DNA of 64,000 bases from Clostridia bacterium (GCA_017416485.1 JAFQCH010000018.1:1-64000), one strand, 5' to 3'; positions 53,538 to 62,633 are shown, counted from the stretch's first letter. Made by a program: numbers and translations. Notes: generated from the letters alone by a model not told the origin.

Positions 53538-54675
53538 AGAAAGCAATAATTTCTTCTTTTGTTGCCTTGAAAGAACCCTGAATCATGGTCGGCTGACCGC
53601 CGCCTCTGCCGTTTAATGCAGCGTTGATTTCTTTGGATTTTTCACGCAGGTTCACGTTTGCAGAGCCGATGATATAAGCATATCCGTTTTCGTCATTGCC
53701 GCTGCAAACGCACATCATCTGTTTGCATTTCGGCAGGCAAAGATTGCAAAGCGAGCGCAGTTCGTCCGCTTTTGCATCATCCAGGAACATAACCGCAGAA
53801 CCGTCTGTTTGTTCGAGTCCGTCAGCAAGCAGGCGGTTTATTTTTGTCTGCAAAGTCGTGATTTCTCGCTTAAAACCGACAATATCCTCCTGCAGTTTTT
53901 CAACTCCTTGCGGTGTTTCGATCGCTCTTGCAGAGAGCAGGGCAGATACTTTTCGGTTGCAGTTGTAATGCACACGCAGATGTTCAAAAGCATCCAGACC
54001 GCAAAGCAGTGTAATACGTGTACCGCCCCTGTGGGGCATGCAATCCAGGATTTTCAGAATGCCCACTTCGCCTGTCATTTCCACATGCGGTGCACAACAG
54101 GCACAAAGGTCAATGCCTTCAATTTCAACAAGGCGCACATCTTCCGTCAGTTCCAGCTTGGAACGGTAGTCAAGCGTTTCAAGTTCTTTCGCACTCGGGA
54201 AAATGCAGTTCACTGCCACATTTTTTGCAATGAGGCGGTTGCACTCGTCTTCGATTTCTTTGAGCTGCTCTGCATTGAGCGCACCGTCAAAATCAACCGT
54301 CATGCAATCATCGGCCATGTGAAAACCGACATTCGTGTAACCGTAAGTTGCATGCACCACACCCGAAAAAACATGCTCGCCCGTGTGGTTCTGCATTCTG
54401 CGGAATCGCTGTTCCTCGTTGAGTACACCGTGCACGATTGCACCAACAGTAAGCGGTTTGTTTGTTGAGTGGGTAATAATGCCGTTTTTCTCTTGCACAT
54501 CCAGCACATTTGCTCCATCTAAAGTGCCGTTATCAGCCTTCTGTCCGCCACCTTCGGGGAAGAACGCAGTCTTGTCAAGAATGCACAAAAACTGTTCACC
54601 TTTTTGTTCGCAGGACAGGACCGTTGCGGTGAAGGTATATAATTTACTGTTTTTATAATAAAGTTTTTCTGTCAT
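53524..54675 (-). CDS. AlaX-type alanyl-tRNA editing protein with DHHA1 domain
   Basis: The 383-residue protein resembles the C-terminal half of alanyl-tRNA synthetase. The editing domain has H97-x3-H101 (QNHTGEHVFSG) and C193-x3-H197 (CACCAPHVE) as zinc ligands, which remove serine or glycine from mischarged tRNA-Ala. Residues ~1-90 form the AlaRS-like beta barrel (AFFPEGGGQ). After a coiled coil (~240-290) comes a DHHA1 domain ending in GRGGGQPTMIQG. It is the long AlaX form. ATG 54675 has AGGTG upstream; the longer frame to 54753 overlaps trmB. Divergent from trmB. Confidence 0.9.
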   Translation of the reverse strand: MTEKLYYKNSKLYTFTATVLSCEQKGEQFLCILDKTAFFPEGGGQKADNGTLDGANVLDVQEKNGIITHSTNKPLTVGAIVHGVLNEEQRFRRMQNHTGEHVFSGVVHATYGYTNVGFHMADDCMTVDFDGALNAEQLKEIEDECNRLIAKNVAVNCIFPSAKELETLDYRSKLELTEDVRLVEIEGIDLCACCAPHVEMTGEVGILKILDCMPHRGGTRITLLCGLDAFEHLRVHYNCNRKVSALLSARAIETPQGVEKLQEDIVGFKREITTLQTKINRLLADGLEQTDGSAVMFLDDAKADELRSLCNLCLPKCKQMMCVCSGNDENGYAYIIGSANVNLREKSKEINAALNGRGGGQPTMIQGSFKATKEEIIAFFNQQ

Positions 54676-54733
54676 TGTTTTCACCTGTTGACATAAAAAG
54701 AATTTTGCGTTAAAATAGTGCGCGGTGATAATT

Positions 54734-55414
54734 ATGAGAATGAGAAGAATCAAAAATCATGACGAGCGCAAACTTGCTTGCCTTTCCCGCATGCTGTATG
54801 TGGAAAAGACGGACGAGGATTACAGAGAGATCGTCAAAAGAAAAGAATTGCTTGATTATAAGACCATTTTCGGCAATGACAATCCCGTCGAAATGGAAAT
54901 CGGTTGCGGCAAGGGCCGATTTGTGCTTGAACTTGCAAAACGCAATCCCGATATCAACTACATTGCAGTCGAAGTCAACAGTAATGTCATCATCGAAGCC
55001 TGCGAATCTGTCATGGAAGAAAACGTTCCGAACATATACTTCATGCGATGCGGTGCGGAACTGCTTGAAAAGTACATTCCTGCCGGCAGTATTCATCGCA
55101 TTTATCTGAATCATTCCTGCCCATTTCCGAAAAACCGTTACGAAAACCGCCGTCTGACGAACCTCAAATTCATGCCGATTTATTCGCATTGCCTTGTTGC
55201 AAACGGTGAGATTCATCAGAAGACGGACAATATGCATTTCTTTGAATATTCCATTGAGCAGTTTTCGGCTTACGGTGTGAAACTTAAAAACATTTCACTT
55301 GATCTGCATAATTCAGGCTTTGAAGACAATATCATAACCGAATATGAAGCCAAGTTCCTGCGTAAGAATATGCCGATTTACCGCTTGGAAGCGGTTTTTA
55401 ATCATAACACCTGA
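54734..55414 (+). CDS. trmB: tRNA (guanine-N7)-methyltransferase TrmB
   Basis: The 226-residue Rossmann methyltransferase makes m7G46 in tRNA. MEIGCGKGRFVLELAKR is the SAM motif and NRRLTNLKFM the family signature. The normally strict DPWPK stretch (YLNFSDPWPKKRH in relatives) reads YLNHSCPFPKNRY here: Asp is Cys and Trp is Phe. This may lower activity or mark a variant subfamily. ATG 54734 fits the usual MRMR N-terminus; a GTG at 54725 is less likely. It starts 58 bp from the divergent alaX-like gene and its 3' end overlaps rlmI by 13 bp. Confidence 0.88.
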   Translation: MRMRRIKNHDERKLACLSRMLYVEKTDEDYREIVKRKELLDYKTIFGNDNPVEMEIGCGKGRFVLELAKRNPDINYIAVEVNSNVIIEACESVMEENVPNIYFMRCGAELLEKYIPAGSIHRIYLNHSCPFPKNRYENRRLTNLKFMPIYSHCLVANGEIHQKTDNMHFFEYSIEQFSAYGVKLKNISLDLHNSGFEDNIITEYEAKFLRKNMPIYRLEAVFNHNT

Positions 55415-56628
55415 AAAATATAGAATTTTAAGTATGAGGTCTCCGGTACACCCCACAGAATGGGATGATCGGGGGCCTGTTGTCTTGCTTCGACCTGTAA
55501 AAGCGAAACCCCTGCATCGTGTGCGGCATCTCTGAGCATTTTGCAGAACAGATCTTCGGGCATAAAATGCGAGCAAGAGCAGGTTGCAAGAAAGCCGCCG
55601 CGGGGGAGTAAGTGCATGGCTCTGCGGTTGATTTCCTTGTAGCCTCTGAATGCGCTCTGTACGGTCGAACCACTCTTTGTAAATGCAGGCGGGTCGAGGA
55701 TGATATAATCAAACGGCTTTTTCTTTTCATTGTCCAGTGCGGTGAGATAGTCAAAAACATCCACCGTCTTCGTCTGCATATTGGTAAGATTGTTGAGTGC
55801 AATATTCCTGTTTGCCGTTGCAATGGCATCGGCGGAAATGTCCAGTGCCGTAACACTTTGTGCACCCGCTTTTGCACAATTGAGGGCAAAAGAACCTGTG
55901 TGAGTAAAGCAATCAAGCACATTTTTACCCGGGGCGATTCTGGAGGCGGCAAGACGGTTGTATTTTTGGTCAAGGAAAAATCCCGTTTTTTGTCCGTTTT
56001 CAAAGTCAACCTCATACAGAACGCCGTTTTCATTGATGATAACTTTGTTGTCTTCCTTTGTGCCGAGGTCATCAGCTTCCACATAGCCTTTGCCGAGGGT
56101 AAGTCCTTCTTTTTCGCGCACGGCAACATCATTTCTTTCAAAAATAGCGGAAATAGTGAAACCTGCATTGCGAAGTTCGGTTTTTAAGGCATTGAACAGA
56201 ATCGGTTTTCTTAATTCCATGCCGTAAGACATGGTCTGTGTGACGAGTACATCGCCGAATTTGTCGCAGATAAAACCGGGAAGACCGTCCGAATCACCGA
56301 AAATAACACGGAAACAATCCGTATCATCACCCATTACAGACAATCTGTATTGCAGTGCATAACGGATTCTGCGGATGAAAAACGCTTCGTCAAAACGATC
56401 ATTCGCATTTTTAGAAAGAATGCGGACTAAAATTTTGGAATTGTCGTTATAAAGTCCCGAACCGATGTATGTGCCTTTTTCGGTCACGGCATCCACAATA
56501 TCTCCGTTTTTAACTTCCCCAAAAACAGAAATTGTATCCGAACCGTAAATCCACGGATGCCCGTTCTGAACCTGCATTGCACCTTTTTTGCTGACGGTCA
56601 CCACGGGGTAGTTTCTGTTGTTTTTCAT
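55402..56628 (-). CDS. rlmI: RlmI-type 23S rRNA (cytosine-C5) methyltransferase
   Basis: The 408-residue protein has an N-terminal PUA domain (about 1-75, GHPWIYGSD) and a Rossmann SAM domain. KTGFFLDQKYNR, VLDCFTHTGSFALNCAKAGA, DYIILDPPAFTKS and TCSCSHFM (motif with the nucleophile Cys) are family marks. It methylates C1962 in E. coli; the equivalent here is inferred. Its ATG overlaps the stop of the thioesterase gene by 4 nt. Confidence 0.9.
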   Translation of the reverse strand: MKNNRNYPVVTVSKKGAMQVQNGHPWIYGSDTISVFGEVKNGDIVDAVTEKGTYIGSGLYNDNSKILVRILSKNANDRFDEAFFIRRIRYALQYRLSVMGDDTDCFRVIFGDSDGLPGFICDKFGDVLVTQTMSYGMELRKPILFNALKTELRNAGFTISAIFERNDVAVREKEGLTLGKGYVEADDLGTKEDNKVIINENGVLYEVDFENGQKTGFFLDQKYNRLAASRIAPGKNVLDCFTHTGSFALNCAKAGAQSVTALDISADAIATANRNIALNNLTNMQTKTVDVFDYLTALDNEKKKPFDYIILDPPAFTKSGSTVQSAFRGYKEINRRAMHLLPRGGFLATCSCSHFMPEDLFCKMLRDAAHDAGVSLLQVEARQQAPDHPILWGVPETSYLKFYIFQVL

Positions 56629-57035
56629 TTCTGTCCGACCGCCTGTCTGCTGCCTGTCACGGAAGCCTGTGCCGTCAGAGTGCCTTCGTCATCCGTAATG
56701 TCGATGCGGTAGAAACAGAGGTTTTTGCCCATTTTCAGCGGAACGGCAGTTGCATGCAATGTGCCTGTGCGGGTTGCACGCAAGAATGTAATATTACACT
56801 CAAAAGACATGGCGATATATTCGCCTGAATTGTTTGCGGCCGCAGCAAAACATAAATCGGCAAGTGTAAAGATAGCACCGCCCATTACCGTGCCGTAGGC
56901 ATTTTTGTGTTGCGGTGTAATCTGCATGGAGCAAACAGCGGTGTCGGGACCGATTTCATCAATCACAATACCTGTCTGTTCTGTTGCATAGCGGTCTTTT
57001 GCCATAATCATTTTCATTTGTTCAAGTGTCAGCAT
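56625..57035 (-). CDS. PaaI-family hot-dog thioesterase
   Basis: The 136-residue protein has the hot-dog fold pattern. NAYGTVMGGAIFTLADLCFA contains the family signature with the catalytic acidic residue, and RATRTGTLHATA the second strand block. It hydrolyses aryl- or acyl-CoA esters and would release CoA from dead-end intermediates. It is downstream of the Vor operon and is separated from it by a hairpin (57055-57084), then coupled to rlmI. A role with operon B is plausible but not proven. Confidence 0.88.
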   Translation of the reverse strand: MLTLEQMKMIMAKDRYATEQTGIVIDEIGPDTAVCSMQITPQHKNAYGTVMGGAIFTLADLCFAAAANNSGEYIAMSFECNITFLRATRTGTLHATAVPLKMGKNLCFYRIDITDDEGTLTAQASVTGSRQAVGQK

Positions 57036-57054
57036 ATTTGTTCACCTCATTGAA

Positions 57055-57084
57055 AGAAAGCGTCGCAAAAAAGCGGCGCTTTCT
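57055..57084 (-). terminator. Hairpin between vor gamma and thioesterase genes
   Basis: AGAAAGCGTCGC (57055-57066) pairs with GCGGCGCTTTCT (57073-57084) with one mismatch across a 6-nt loop. It likely ends or attenuates operon B. Confidence 0.65.
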
Positions 57085-57091
57085 GTTTTGT

Positions 57092-57622
57092 TTATTCGCA
57101 GTAGTTGTAGCCGTATTCAATACCCTTGAGATTGCCTTCAATCAGATGCTGTTTGGTGGGCGGAACAATCTTTTCAATAACCTTTTCGGCAAGGGAATAG
57201 GGCATGATATTGCTCGTCTTCAGCAGGTAGCCGAGCATGATCATGTTAGCAGAAAGTCCCGTGTCACGGGCAAGTTTTGTGGCAGGAATGTAAAATGCCT
57301 TCACATCTTCTCTATCAATCTTTCTTTCAATCAGAGAGGAGTCAACATAAATGCTGCCGTCTTTTTCGACTGCGCCTTCAAACTTGTCAAGAGAGGGGAG
57401 ATTGAGTGCGATAAGAATGTCAGGATGGTCAACAACGGGAGAACCGATGGGTTCGTCACTCAAAGTAACACCGCAGTTGGATGTGCCGCCGCGTACTTCA
57501 GGGCCGTAGCTGGGCATCCAGCAAACTTCACGGTCTTCAATAAGACCTGCATAAGCGAGGAATTTACCGATGAACAGAACACCCTGTCCGCCGAAACCTG
57601 CAATCAGGAGTTTTGTTGTCAT
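57092..57622 (-). CDS. 2-oxoacid:ferredoxin oxidoreductase gamma subunit (Vor/Kor type)
   Basis: The 176-residue protein has GFGGQGVLFIGKFLAYAG at the N-terminus and SYGPEVRGGTSNCGV, the gamma-domain signatures. With the TPP, pyrimidine and ferredoxin subunits just upstream it completes a four-gene 2-oxoacid:ferredoxin oxidoreductase. It is 2 bp after the TPP subunit gene and is the last structural gene before the 57.06-kb hairpin. Its position and the VorB-like alpha suggest branched-chain 2-oxoacids. Confidence 0.9.
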   Translation of the reverse strand: MTTKLLIAGFGGQGVLFIGKFLAYAGLIEDREVCWMPSYGPEVRGGTSNCGVTLSDEPIGSPVVDHPDILIALNLPSLDKFEGAVEKDGSIYVDSSLIERKIDREDVKAFYIPATKLARDTGLSANMIMLGYLLKTSNIMPYSLAEKVIEKIVPPTKQHLIEGNLKGIEYGYNYCE

Positions 57623-57624
57623 AA

Positions 57625-58374
57625 TTATTCTTCCTCCTTTGCAAATCTGTCTTTGTAGACACCGAGCGGATAGTAGGGGATAACGGTGTTTTCAAGTCTT
57701 TCAAGAGCCTTGGTGGGTTCCAGTGCCCAGTAAGTCGGGCAGGCGGAAAGAACTTCAATCAGCGAGAAGCCTTTGCCTTCCATCTGATTCTGGAATGCTT
57801 TCTTGATGGCTTTCTTTGCATTTCTGATGTTCTTTACATTGTTGACTGCAACTCTTTCAAGATAGCTTGCGCCGTCAAGCTGTGAAAGCATTTCAACGAC
57901 CTTGACGGGATAGCCGACGGTCTGTGTATCTCTGCCGTAGGGGGATGTCTGTGTGACCTGACCGGGCAGGGAAGTCGGAGCCATCTGACCGCCTGTCATG
58001 CCGTAAATACCGTTGTTAACGAAAATGATTGTGATATTTTCGTTTCTTGCGGCGGCGTGAACGGTTTCGCAAGTGCCGATGGATGCAAGGTCGCCGTCAC
58101 CCTGATAGGTGAAAACGATTTTGTCGGAGTCTGCTCTTTTCAGCCCCGTAGCAACTGCGGGTGCTCTGCCGTGTGCGGCTTCAACCATGTCGCAGTTAAA
58201 ATAATTGTATGCAAAAACGGAACAGCCGACGGGAGCAACACCGATGGTCTTGCCTTCAATGCCGAGTTCGTCAAGTGCTTCGGCTACAAGACGGTGAATA
58301 ATACCGTGTGTGCATCCGGGGCAGTAATGCAGAGGAATGTCTGCCAATGCGTGCGGTCTGTCGAATACTACCAT
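57625..58374 (-). CDS. 2-oxoacid:ferredoxin oxidoreductase TPP-binding beta subunit (Vor/Kor type)
   Basis: The 249-residue subunit binds thiamine pyrophosphate and a 4Fe-4S cluster. YCPGCTHGIIHRL provides cysteines and the first TPP contact; YQGDGDLASIG with the later NNGIYGMTGGQ is the Mg-TPP motif. The size fits VOR/KOR beta subunits. Its start shares one base with the stop of vorB (TGATG-type overlap at 58374). Confidence 0.92.
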   Translation of the reverse strand: MVVFDRPHALADIPLHYCPGCTHGIIHRLVAEALDELGIEGKTIGVAPVGCSVFAYNYFNCDMVEAAHGRAPAVATGLKRADSDKIVFTYQGDGDLASIGTCETVHAAARNENITIIFVNNGIYGMTGGQMAPTSLPGQVTQTSPYGRDTQTVGYPVKVVEMLSQLDGASYLERVAVNNVKNIRNAKKAIKKAFQNQMEGKGFSLIEVLSACPTYWALEPTKALERLENTVIPYYPLGVYKDRFAKEEE

Positions 58375-59438
58375 TATGCGTTACCTCCTTTTGCGGCTTT
58401 TTTGATGGAGTTGAGAATATCTTCTGTGGTCGGGATCATACCGCCGACACGGTTGCAAAGCGAAACAGGCTTCTTGCAACGGATTGCAAGTTCAATGTCT
58501 TCGATCATCTGGCCCATGGAAAGTTCAACCGAAATAAAGGAATTTACCTTATCCGCTGCTTCAAGAAGCGGCTTCTTCGGGAACGGCCACAGGGTAATGG
58601 GGCGGATCATGCCGACCTTAATGCCTTCTGCACGGGCAGCATCAATGGCATTCTTGGAAACGCGTGCGGCAATACCGAATGCAACAATACAGATATCTGC
58701 ATCGTCCATAAGATAGGTGTCATACATCGCTTCGGTTGCTTCGATTTCTTCGTACATCTTGTAACGTGCGAAGTTGACCTGTTCAAGCTCTTCCGGCTGC
58801 AGAAACAGGGAATTTACGATGTTATGTTCTCTTTTAAGTTCTGTGCCTGTCAAAGCCCAGGGCTTTTCGTATGTTTTAACTTCGCCGATGTCAAGCACAA
58901 CGGGTTCCATCATCTGACCGAGTGTGCCGTCTGCAAGAAGCATCGAGGGCATGCGGTATTTGTCGGCAAGTTCAAAACCTTTAACAGTCAGCGTTACCAT
59001 TTCCTGCACGGTAGACGGTGCAAAAACGAGCAGATGGTAGTCACCGTGACCGCCTCCTCTGGTTGCCTGGAAATAGTCTGCCTGTGAGGGTTGAATGCCG
59101 CCAAGACCGGGGCCGCCGCGCTGTACGTTGACGATCAGTGCAGGCAGGTCGCAACCTGCAAGATAGGAAATACCTTCGCTTTTGAGCGAGATTCCGGGGC
59201 TGGAGCTGGAAGTCATAACTCTTTTGCCTGCGGATGCAACACCGATAACCATATTGATAGCGGCGATTTCGCTTTCAGCCTGTAAAAATGTGCCGCCGAT
59301 TTTGGGCATTTTCTTTGCCATATAAGCGGCAACTTCTGTCTGGGGAGTGATGGGATAACCGAAGTAGTGACGGCATCCTGCAAGAATAGCAGCTTCTGCC
59401 AGTGCTTCGTTTCCTTTCATAATTACTTTGTTTGCCAT
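58374..59438 (-). CDS. vorB: 2-oxoacid:ferredoxin oxidoreductase alpha subunit, VorB type
   Basis: The 354-residue subunit binds the 2-oxoacid and TPP pyrimidine. The sequences MKGNEALAEAAILAGCRHYF, GYPITPQTEVAAYMA, QAESEIAAINMVIG and SSSSPGISLKSEGISYLAG match subunits annotated as 3-methyl-2-oxobutanoate (2-ketoisovalerate) dehydrogenase VorB. The enzyme links branched 2-oxoacids, CoA and ferredoxin to isobutyryl- or isovaleryl-CoA and CO2, in either direction. Whether 2-oxoglutarate is also used cannot be told. Confidence 0.92.
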   Translation of the reverse strand: MANKVIMKGNEALAEAAILAGCRHYFGYPITPQTEVAAYMAKKMPKIGGTFLQAESEIAAINMVIGVASAGKRVMTSSSSPGISLKSEGISYLAGCDLPALIVNVQRGGPGLGGIQPSQADYFQATRGGGHGDYHLLVFAPSTVQEMVTLTVKGFELADKYRMPSMLLADGTLGQMMEPVVLDIGEVKTYEKPWALTGTELKREHNIVNSLFLQPEELEQVNFARYKMYEEIEATEAMYDTYLMDDADICIVAFGIAARVSKNAIDAARAEGIKVGMIRPITLWPFPKKPLLEAADKVNSFISVELSMGQMIEDIELAIRCKKPVSLCNRVGGMIPTTEDILNSIKKAAKGGNA

Positions 59439-59450
59439 TGCTCTTCCTCC

Positions 59451-59657
59451 TTATTTCTCAACACGGATCACGCAGTCCGGACACATGGTTGCACAGAATG
59501 CACAGCCGATGCAGGCGTCCATATCCGTAACGCCTGCCGGATGGTAGCCCTTGGCATTGATTTTGTCTGTCAGCAATGCGACGATCTTTTTCGGGCAAGC
59601 ACCGACACAAAGACCGCAGCCTTTACATCTTTCTTCATTGAATGTTACTTTTGCCAT
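59451..59657 (-). CDS. Ferredoxin-type delta subunit with two 4Fe-4S clusters
   Basis: The 68-residue protein has two cluster motifs, CKGCGLCVGACPKK and CIGCAFCATMCPDC, the usual 2[4Fe-4S] ferredoxin fold, and passes electrons from the Vor catalytic subunits. ATG 59657 is chosen because GGAG lies 7 nt upstream; an ATG at 59663 overlaps the previous stop (ATGA) but is too near the RBS. It is 12 bp before vorB. Confidence 0.9.
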   Translation of the reverse strand: MAKVTFNEERCKGCGLCVGACPKKIVALLTDKINAKGYHPAGVTDMDACIGCAFCATMCPDCVIRVEK

Positions 59658-59659
59658 AG

Positions 59660-60340
59660 TCATTCTCCTTTTTTATTCCATCCCTGGCGCAGATAAAGCG
59701 TAACGGGGAATAAATTTACGATTTTGTTTTCAAGCTCTGCAAACAGTTCTTCTTTACAGGCGGTGAACGCAACGGGAAGACCGCTTAATTCGGAAAGGCG
59801 GTTTATGTACTCGACCGAGCCGAGTACATCTTCCTGCGTTGTTTCGTCGCCTAAGTTTGCATTGTTGATGATTTTTGTAAAACGGAAACCGAGCACGGCT
59901 TCAATTTCTTCTTTTGCTTCCATGGCAAGTTCAACCGTTCTCGTCAAAGGTCGGAACGGATTGACCACCCAGAAGCAATCATAGTTGTTTTCTTCTAAAA
60001 TAGCCTCGCGGAAACGTCCGAGTGCGGCAGCACCGACATCGTCACCGCCGAGATCAATGACAGCATATCGGTCCTTGTTGTCGAACATGGAATAGGCATC
60101 ACTCGGCATGGCGGGCATATCGACATTTGTGTTTGCGTATTCGGATGCAATCATGCCGATGCCTTTCTTTTCGAGTGCACACTTTGCATCTTTGGATCGG
60201 AAGTACGGGTTTACAATGTCGAGGTCTGCACACACAACCTGTGCACCGTCTTCTTTCATTTTCATTGCAAGGTTGATGGCAATGTTCGTTTTGCCGCTGC
60301 CGTAATGTCCGGCTATTATGTTAACTCGTTTGTATTGCAT
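59660..60340 (-). CDS. MinD/ParA-like P-loop ATPase
   Basis: The 226-residue protein is a SIMIBI-class NTPase. GHYGSGKTNIAINLA is the Walker A motif and DLDIVNPYFR a switch region with Asp; VIDLGGDD is the Walker B/switch II site. Related genes with this CobQ/MinD-like domain are often next to 2-oxoacid:ferredoxin oxidoreductase genes. A role in assembling or inserting iron-sulfur clusters, or in regulating the complex, is inferred. It starts 5 bp after the ligase gene and overlaps the ferredoxin gene region. Confidence 0.82.
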   Translation of the reverse strand: MQYKRVNIIAGHYGSGKTNIAINLAMKMKEDGAQVVCADLDIVNPYFRSKDAKCALEKKGIGMIASEYANTNVDMPAMPSDAYSMFDNKDRYAVIDLGGDDVGAAALGRFREAILEENNYDCFWVVNPFRPLTRTVELAMEAKEEIEAVLGFRFTKIINNANLGDETTQEDVLGSVEYINRLSELSGLPVAFTACKEELFAELENKIVNLFPVTLYLRQGWNKKGE

Positions 60341-60345
60341 TTTTC

Positions 60346-62613
60346 TTACAGCTTGTTTCTCTGAATCTTGCCGCTGGTGGTCTTGGGCAGGGATTCGCGG
60401 AATTCAACAATTCTCGGATATTTATAAGGTGCGGTGTGGGTCTTGACGTAGTTCTGAATTTCTTTTTTGAGTTCTTCAGTGCCTTCGGTACCCTTGGTCA
60501 GCACGATACATGCCTTAACGATCTGCCCTCTGACTTCATCGGGAGCGGCACAGACGCCGCATTCCAGAACATAGGGAAGTTCCATGATAACGCTTTCAAT
60601 TTCAAACGGCCCGATGCGGTAGCCCGAAGATTTAATTACATCGTCGCTTCTGCCGACATACCAATAGAAGCCGTCTTCATCTCGCCATGCAACGTCGCCC
60701 GTAAAGTACATGCCGTCGTGGTAGACCTCGTTTGTCTTTTCGTCATCCTGATAGTAACCCATGGTAAGACCGCAAGGGTATCCGAGTTTCGGTGTGCGTA
60801 TGACGATATTGCCGGAAACACCAACGGGACAGGAAACACCGTCGGAATCCACAATGTCAACATCATACAGCGGAACGGGTTTACCCATGGAGCCGATTTT
60901 ATGTGACTGACCGACCTGGTTGCCGATGATAAGGGTCGATTCGCTCTGACCGAAGCCTTCCATGATACTCAGTCCCGTTTCGCGTTCAAACTGACGGAAC
61001 ACTTCGGGGTTGAGTGCTTCGCCTGCCATGGAAGCGTGTTCCACGGAAGAGAAGTCATACTTTGTCATATCTTCCTTGATGAGCATTCTGTACATCGTTG
61101 CGGGACTGCAGAATGTTGTAATCTTGTATTTTGCAAACAGGGGAAGAATGTCGTGTGCATCAAAGCGGTTGAAGTCGTAAACGAAAACGGGGGCTTCGCA
61201 GAGCCACTGACCGTAGAGTTTACCCCACAGGCATTTTGCCCATCCCGAATCGGCAATGGTCAGATGCAGACCGTTGGGGTTAACATTGTGCCAGTATTTG
61301 GCGGTGATGAAATGACCGAGCGGATACATGAAGTTGTGCATGGTCAGTTTCGGGTTGCCGGATGTGCCGGAAGTGAAGAACATCAGCATCAGGTCTTCAC
61401 CGCAGGCGGCATCGGCAGGTCTGTCGAATTTGCCTGTATATAAAGAATATTCATTGTCAAAATCGTGCCAGCCTTCACGGGAACCGCCGACAAGAATCAG
61501 ATTCTTCACGCAATCGCATTTTGCTGCAGCTTTTTCGGCATGCATTGCGGTGTCACCGTCTGCCGTGCAGACAAGAGCATCAATGTTTGCGGCGTTAAAA
61601 CGATACTCAAAGTCATGTTCCTGCAACATGTTGGTGGCAGGAATGGCAACCGCACCGAGTTTGTTGAGTGCCATCATACAGAACCAGAACTGATAATGAC
61701 GCTTGAGGACGAGCATGACTTTGTCGCCTTTTTTGATACCCAATGAACGGAAATAGTTTGCCGTCTGATTGGAAGCACGCTTGAGATCAGAGAAGGTGAA
61801 TCTTCTTTCGTTCTTGTCTGCATCCAGATGAAGCAGGGCCAACTGATCGGGTTTGACACGGGCGATTTCATCGAGAATATCAAAACCGAAGTTGAAGTTT
61901 TCGGTGTTGCTGAACGAAATGTCCGTGCAGGTACCTTTTTCGTTTTCGGTGGTATGAATGTATTTTTCACAGACCAGTCTGTCGCGTTTGACGGAGCTGA
62001 TGATGGTTTCAATTGCTTTCTTTTCTTCGCTCTTTTCACCCGGAATAACAAAGGCGATGAAATGGCAGTCTTCGCCGTTGACTGCGATCATGCCGTGCGG
62101 CGTGGAACTGTCATAGAAAATGGAGTCACCCGCATTCAGCACTTCCGTATGTGCACCGATCTGAATTTTCAGACTGCCGCTGATAATATAGTCAAATTCC
62201 TGACCGCCGTGCGTGGTGACATGAATGGGTTTGTTCTGCTGTTCGGGATGATACTCATAACGGGTCATGTACGGTACAGCAATCTTGTTTTTGAACTGTG
62301 CTGCAAGGTTTTTCATGAGAATACCCGATTCGTTGATGGTTTCAAGACCGCCGCCGTTTCTTGTGACGGTGTACGAAGTCAGTTTCGGAGTTGTACCTTC
62401 AAGCAGGTTAGCGATTTCAAGGTTGAATGCGATGGCACATTTGTGCAAAAATGTAAACGGAAAATCCGCCGCACCTGTTTCATAGGAAATATATTCCTGT
62501 GCAGTAACATCCGTCAAAGTTGCCATTTCATTTACGCTCAGTCCGCTGACTTCTCGCATTTCACGGATACGTGCTGCAATTTCATTCAGTTTGTTGCCGG
62601 TTGCAGTGTTCAT
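60346..62613 (-). CDS. HTH-cupin-acyl-CoA synthetase triple fusion
   Basis: The 755-residue protein has three parts. Residues ~8-70 are an XRE-type helix-turn-helix (IREMREVSGLSVNEMATLTD). Residues ~110-190 are a cupin (HVTTHGGQEFDYIISG with H135/E139, and STPHG with H173). Residues ~225-755 are an AMP-dependent acyl-CoA synthetase: FFTSGTSGNPKLTMHN near 412, GFGQSES, TGDVAWRDEDGFYWYVGRSD and C-terminal KTTSGKIQRNKL with the catalytic Lys. XRE-cupin regulators usually stand alone, so the fusion suggests a ligase that also controls transcription, or one that uses the cupin as ligand sensor. ATG 62613 follows AGGAGG. A T-box leader controls it. Confidence 0.87.
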   Translation of the reverse strand: MNTATGNKLNEIAARIREMREVSGLSVNEMATLTDVTAQEYISYETGAADFPFTFLHKCAIAFNLEIANLLEGTTPKLTSYTVTRNGGGLETINESGILMKNLAAQFKNKIAVPYMTRYEYHPEQQNKPIHVTTHGGQEFDYIISGSLKIQIGAHTEVLNAGDSIFYDSSTPHGMIAVNGEDCHFIAFVIPGEKSEEKKAIETIISSVKRDRLVCEKYIHTTENEKGTCTDISFSNTENFNFGFDILDEIARVKPDQLALLHLDADKNERRFTFSDLKRASNQTANYFRSLGIKKGDKVMLVLKRHYQFWFCMMALNKLGAVAIPATNMLQEHDFEYRFNAANIDALVCTADGDTAMHAEKAAAKCDCVKNLILVGGSREGWHDFDNEYSLYTGKFDRPADAACGEDLMLMFFTSGTSGNPKLTMHNFMYPLGHFITAKYWHNVNPNGLHLTIADSGWAKCLWGKLYGQWLCEAPVFVYDFNRFDAHDILPLFAKYKITTFCSPATMYRMLIKEDMTKYDFSSVEHASMAGEALNPEVFRQFERETGLSIMEGFGQSESTLIIGNQVGQSHKIGSMGKPVPLYDVDIVDSDGVSCPVGVSGNIVIRTPKLGYPCGLTMGYYQDDEKTNEVYHDGMYFTGDVAWRDEDGFYWYVGRSDDVIKSSGYRIGPFEIESVIMELPYVLECGVCAAPDEVRGQIVKACIVLTKGTEGTEELKKEIQNYVKTHTAPYKYPRIVEFRESLPKTTSGKIQRNKL

Positions 62614-62633
62614 TTTTTCCTCCTGTTCGGGGG

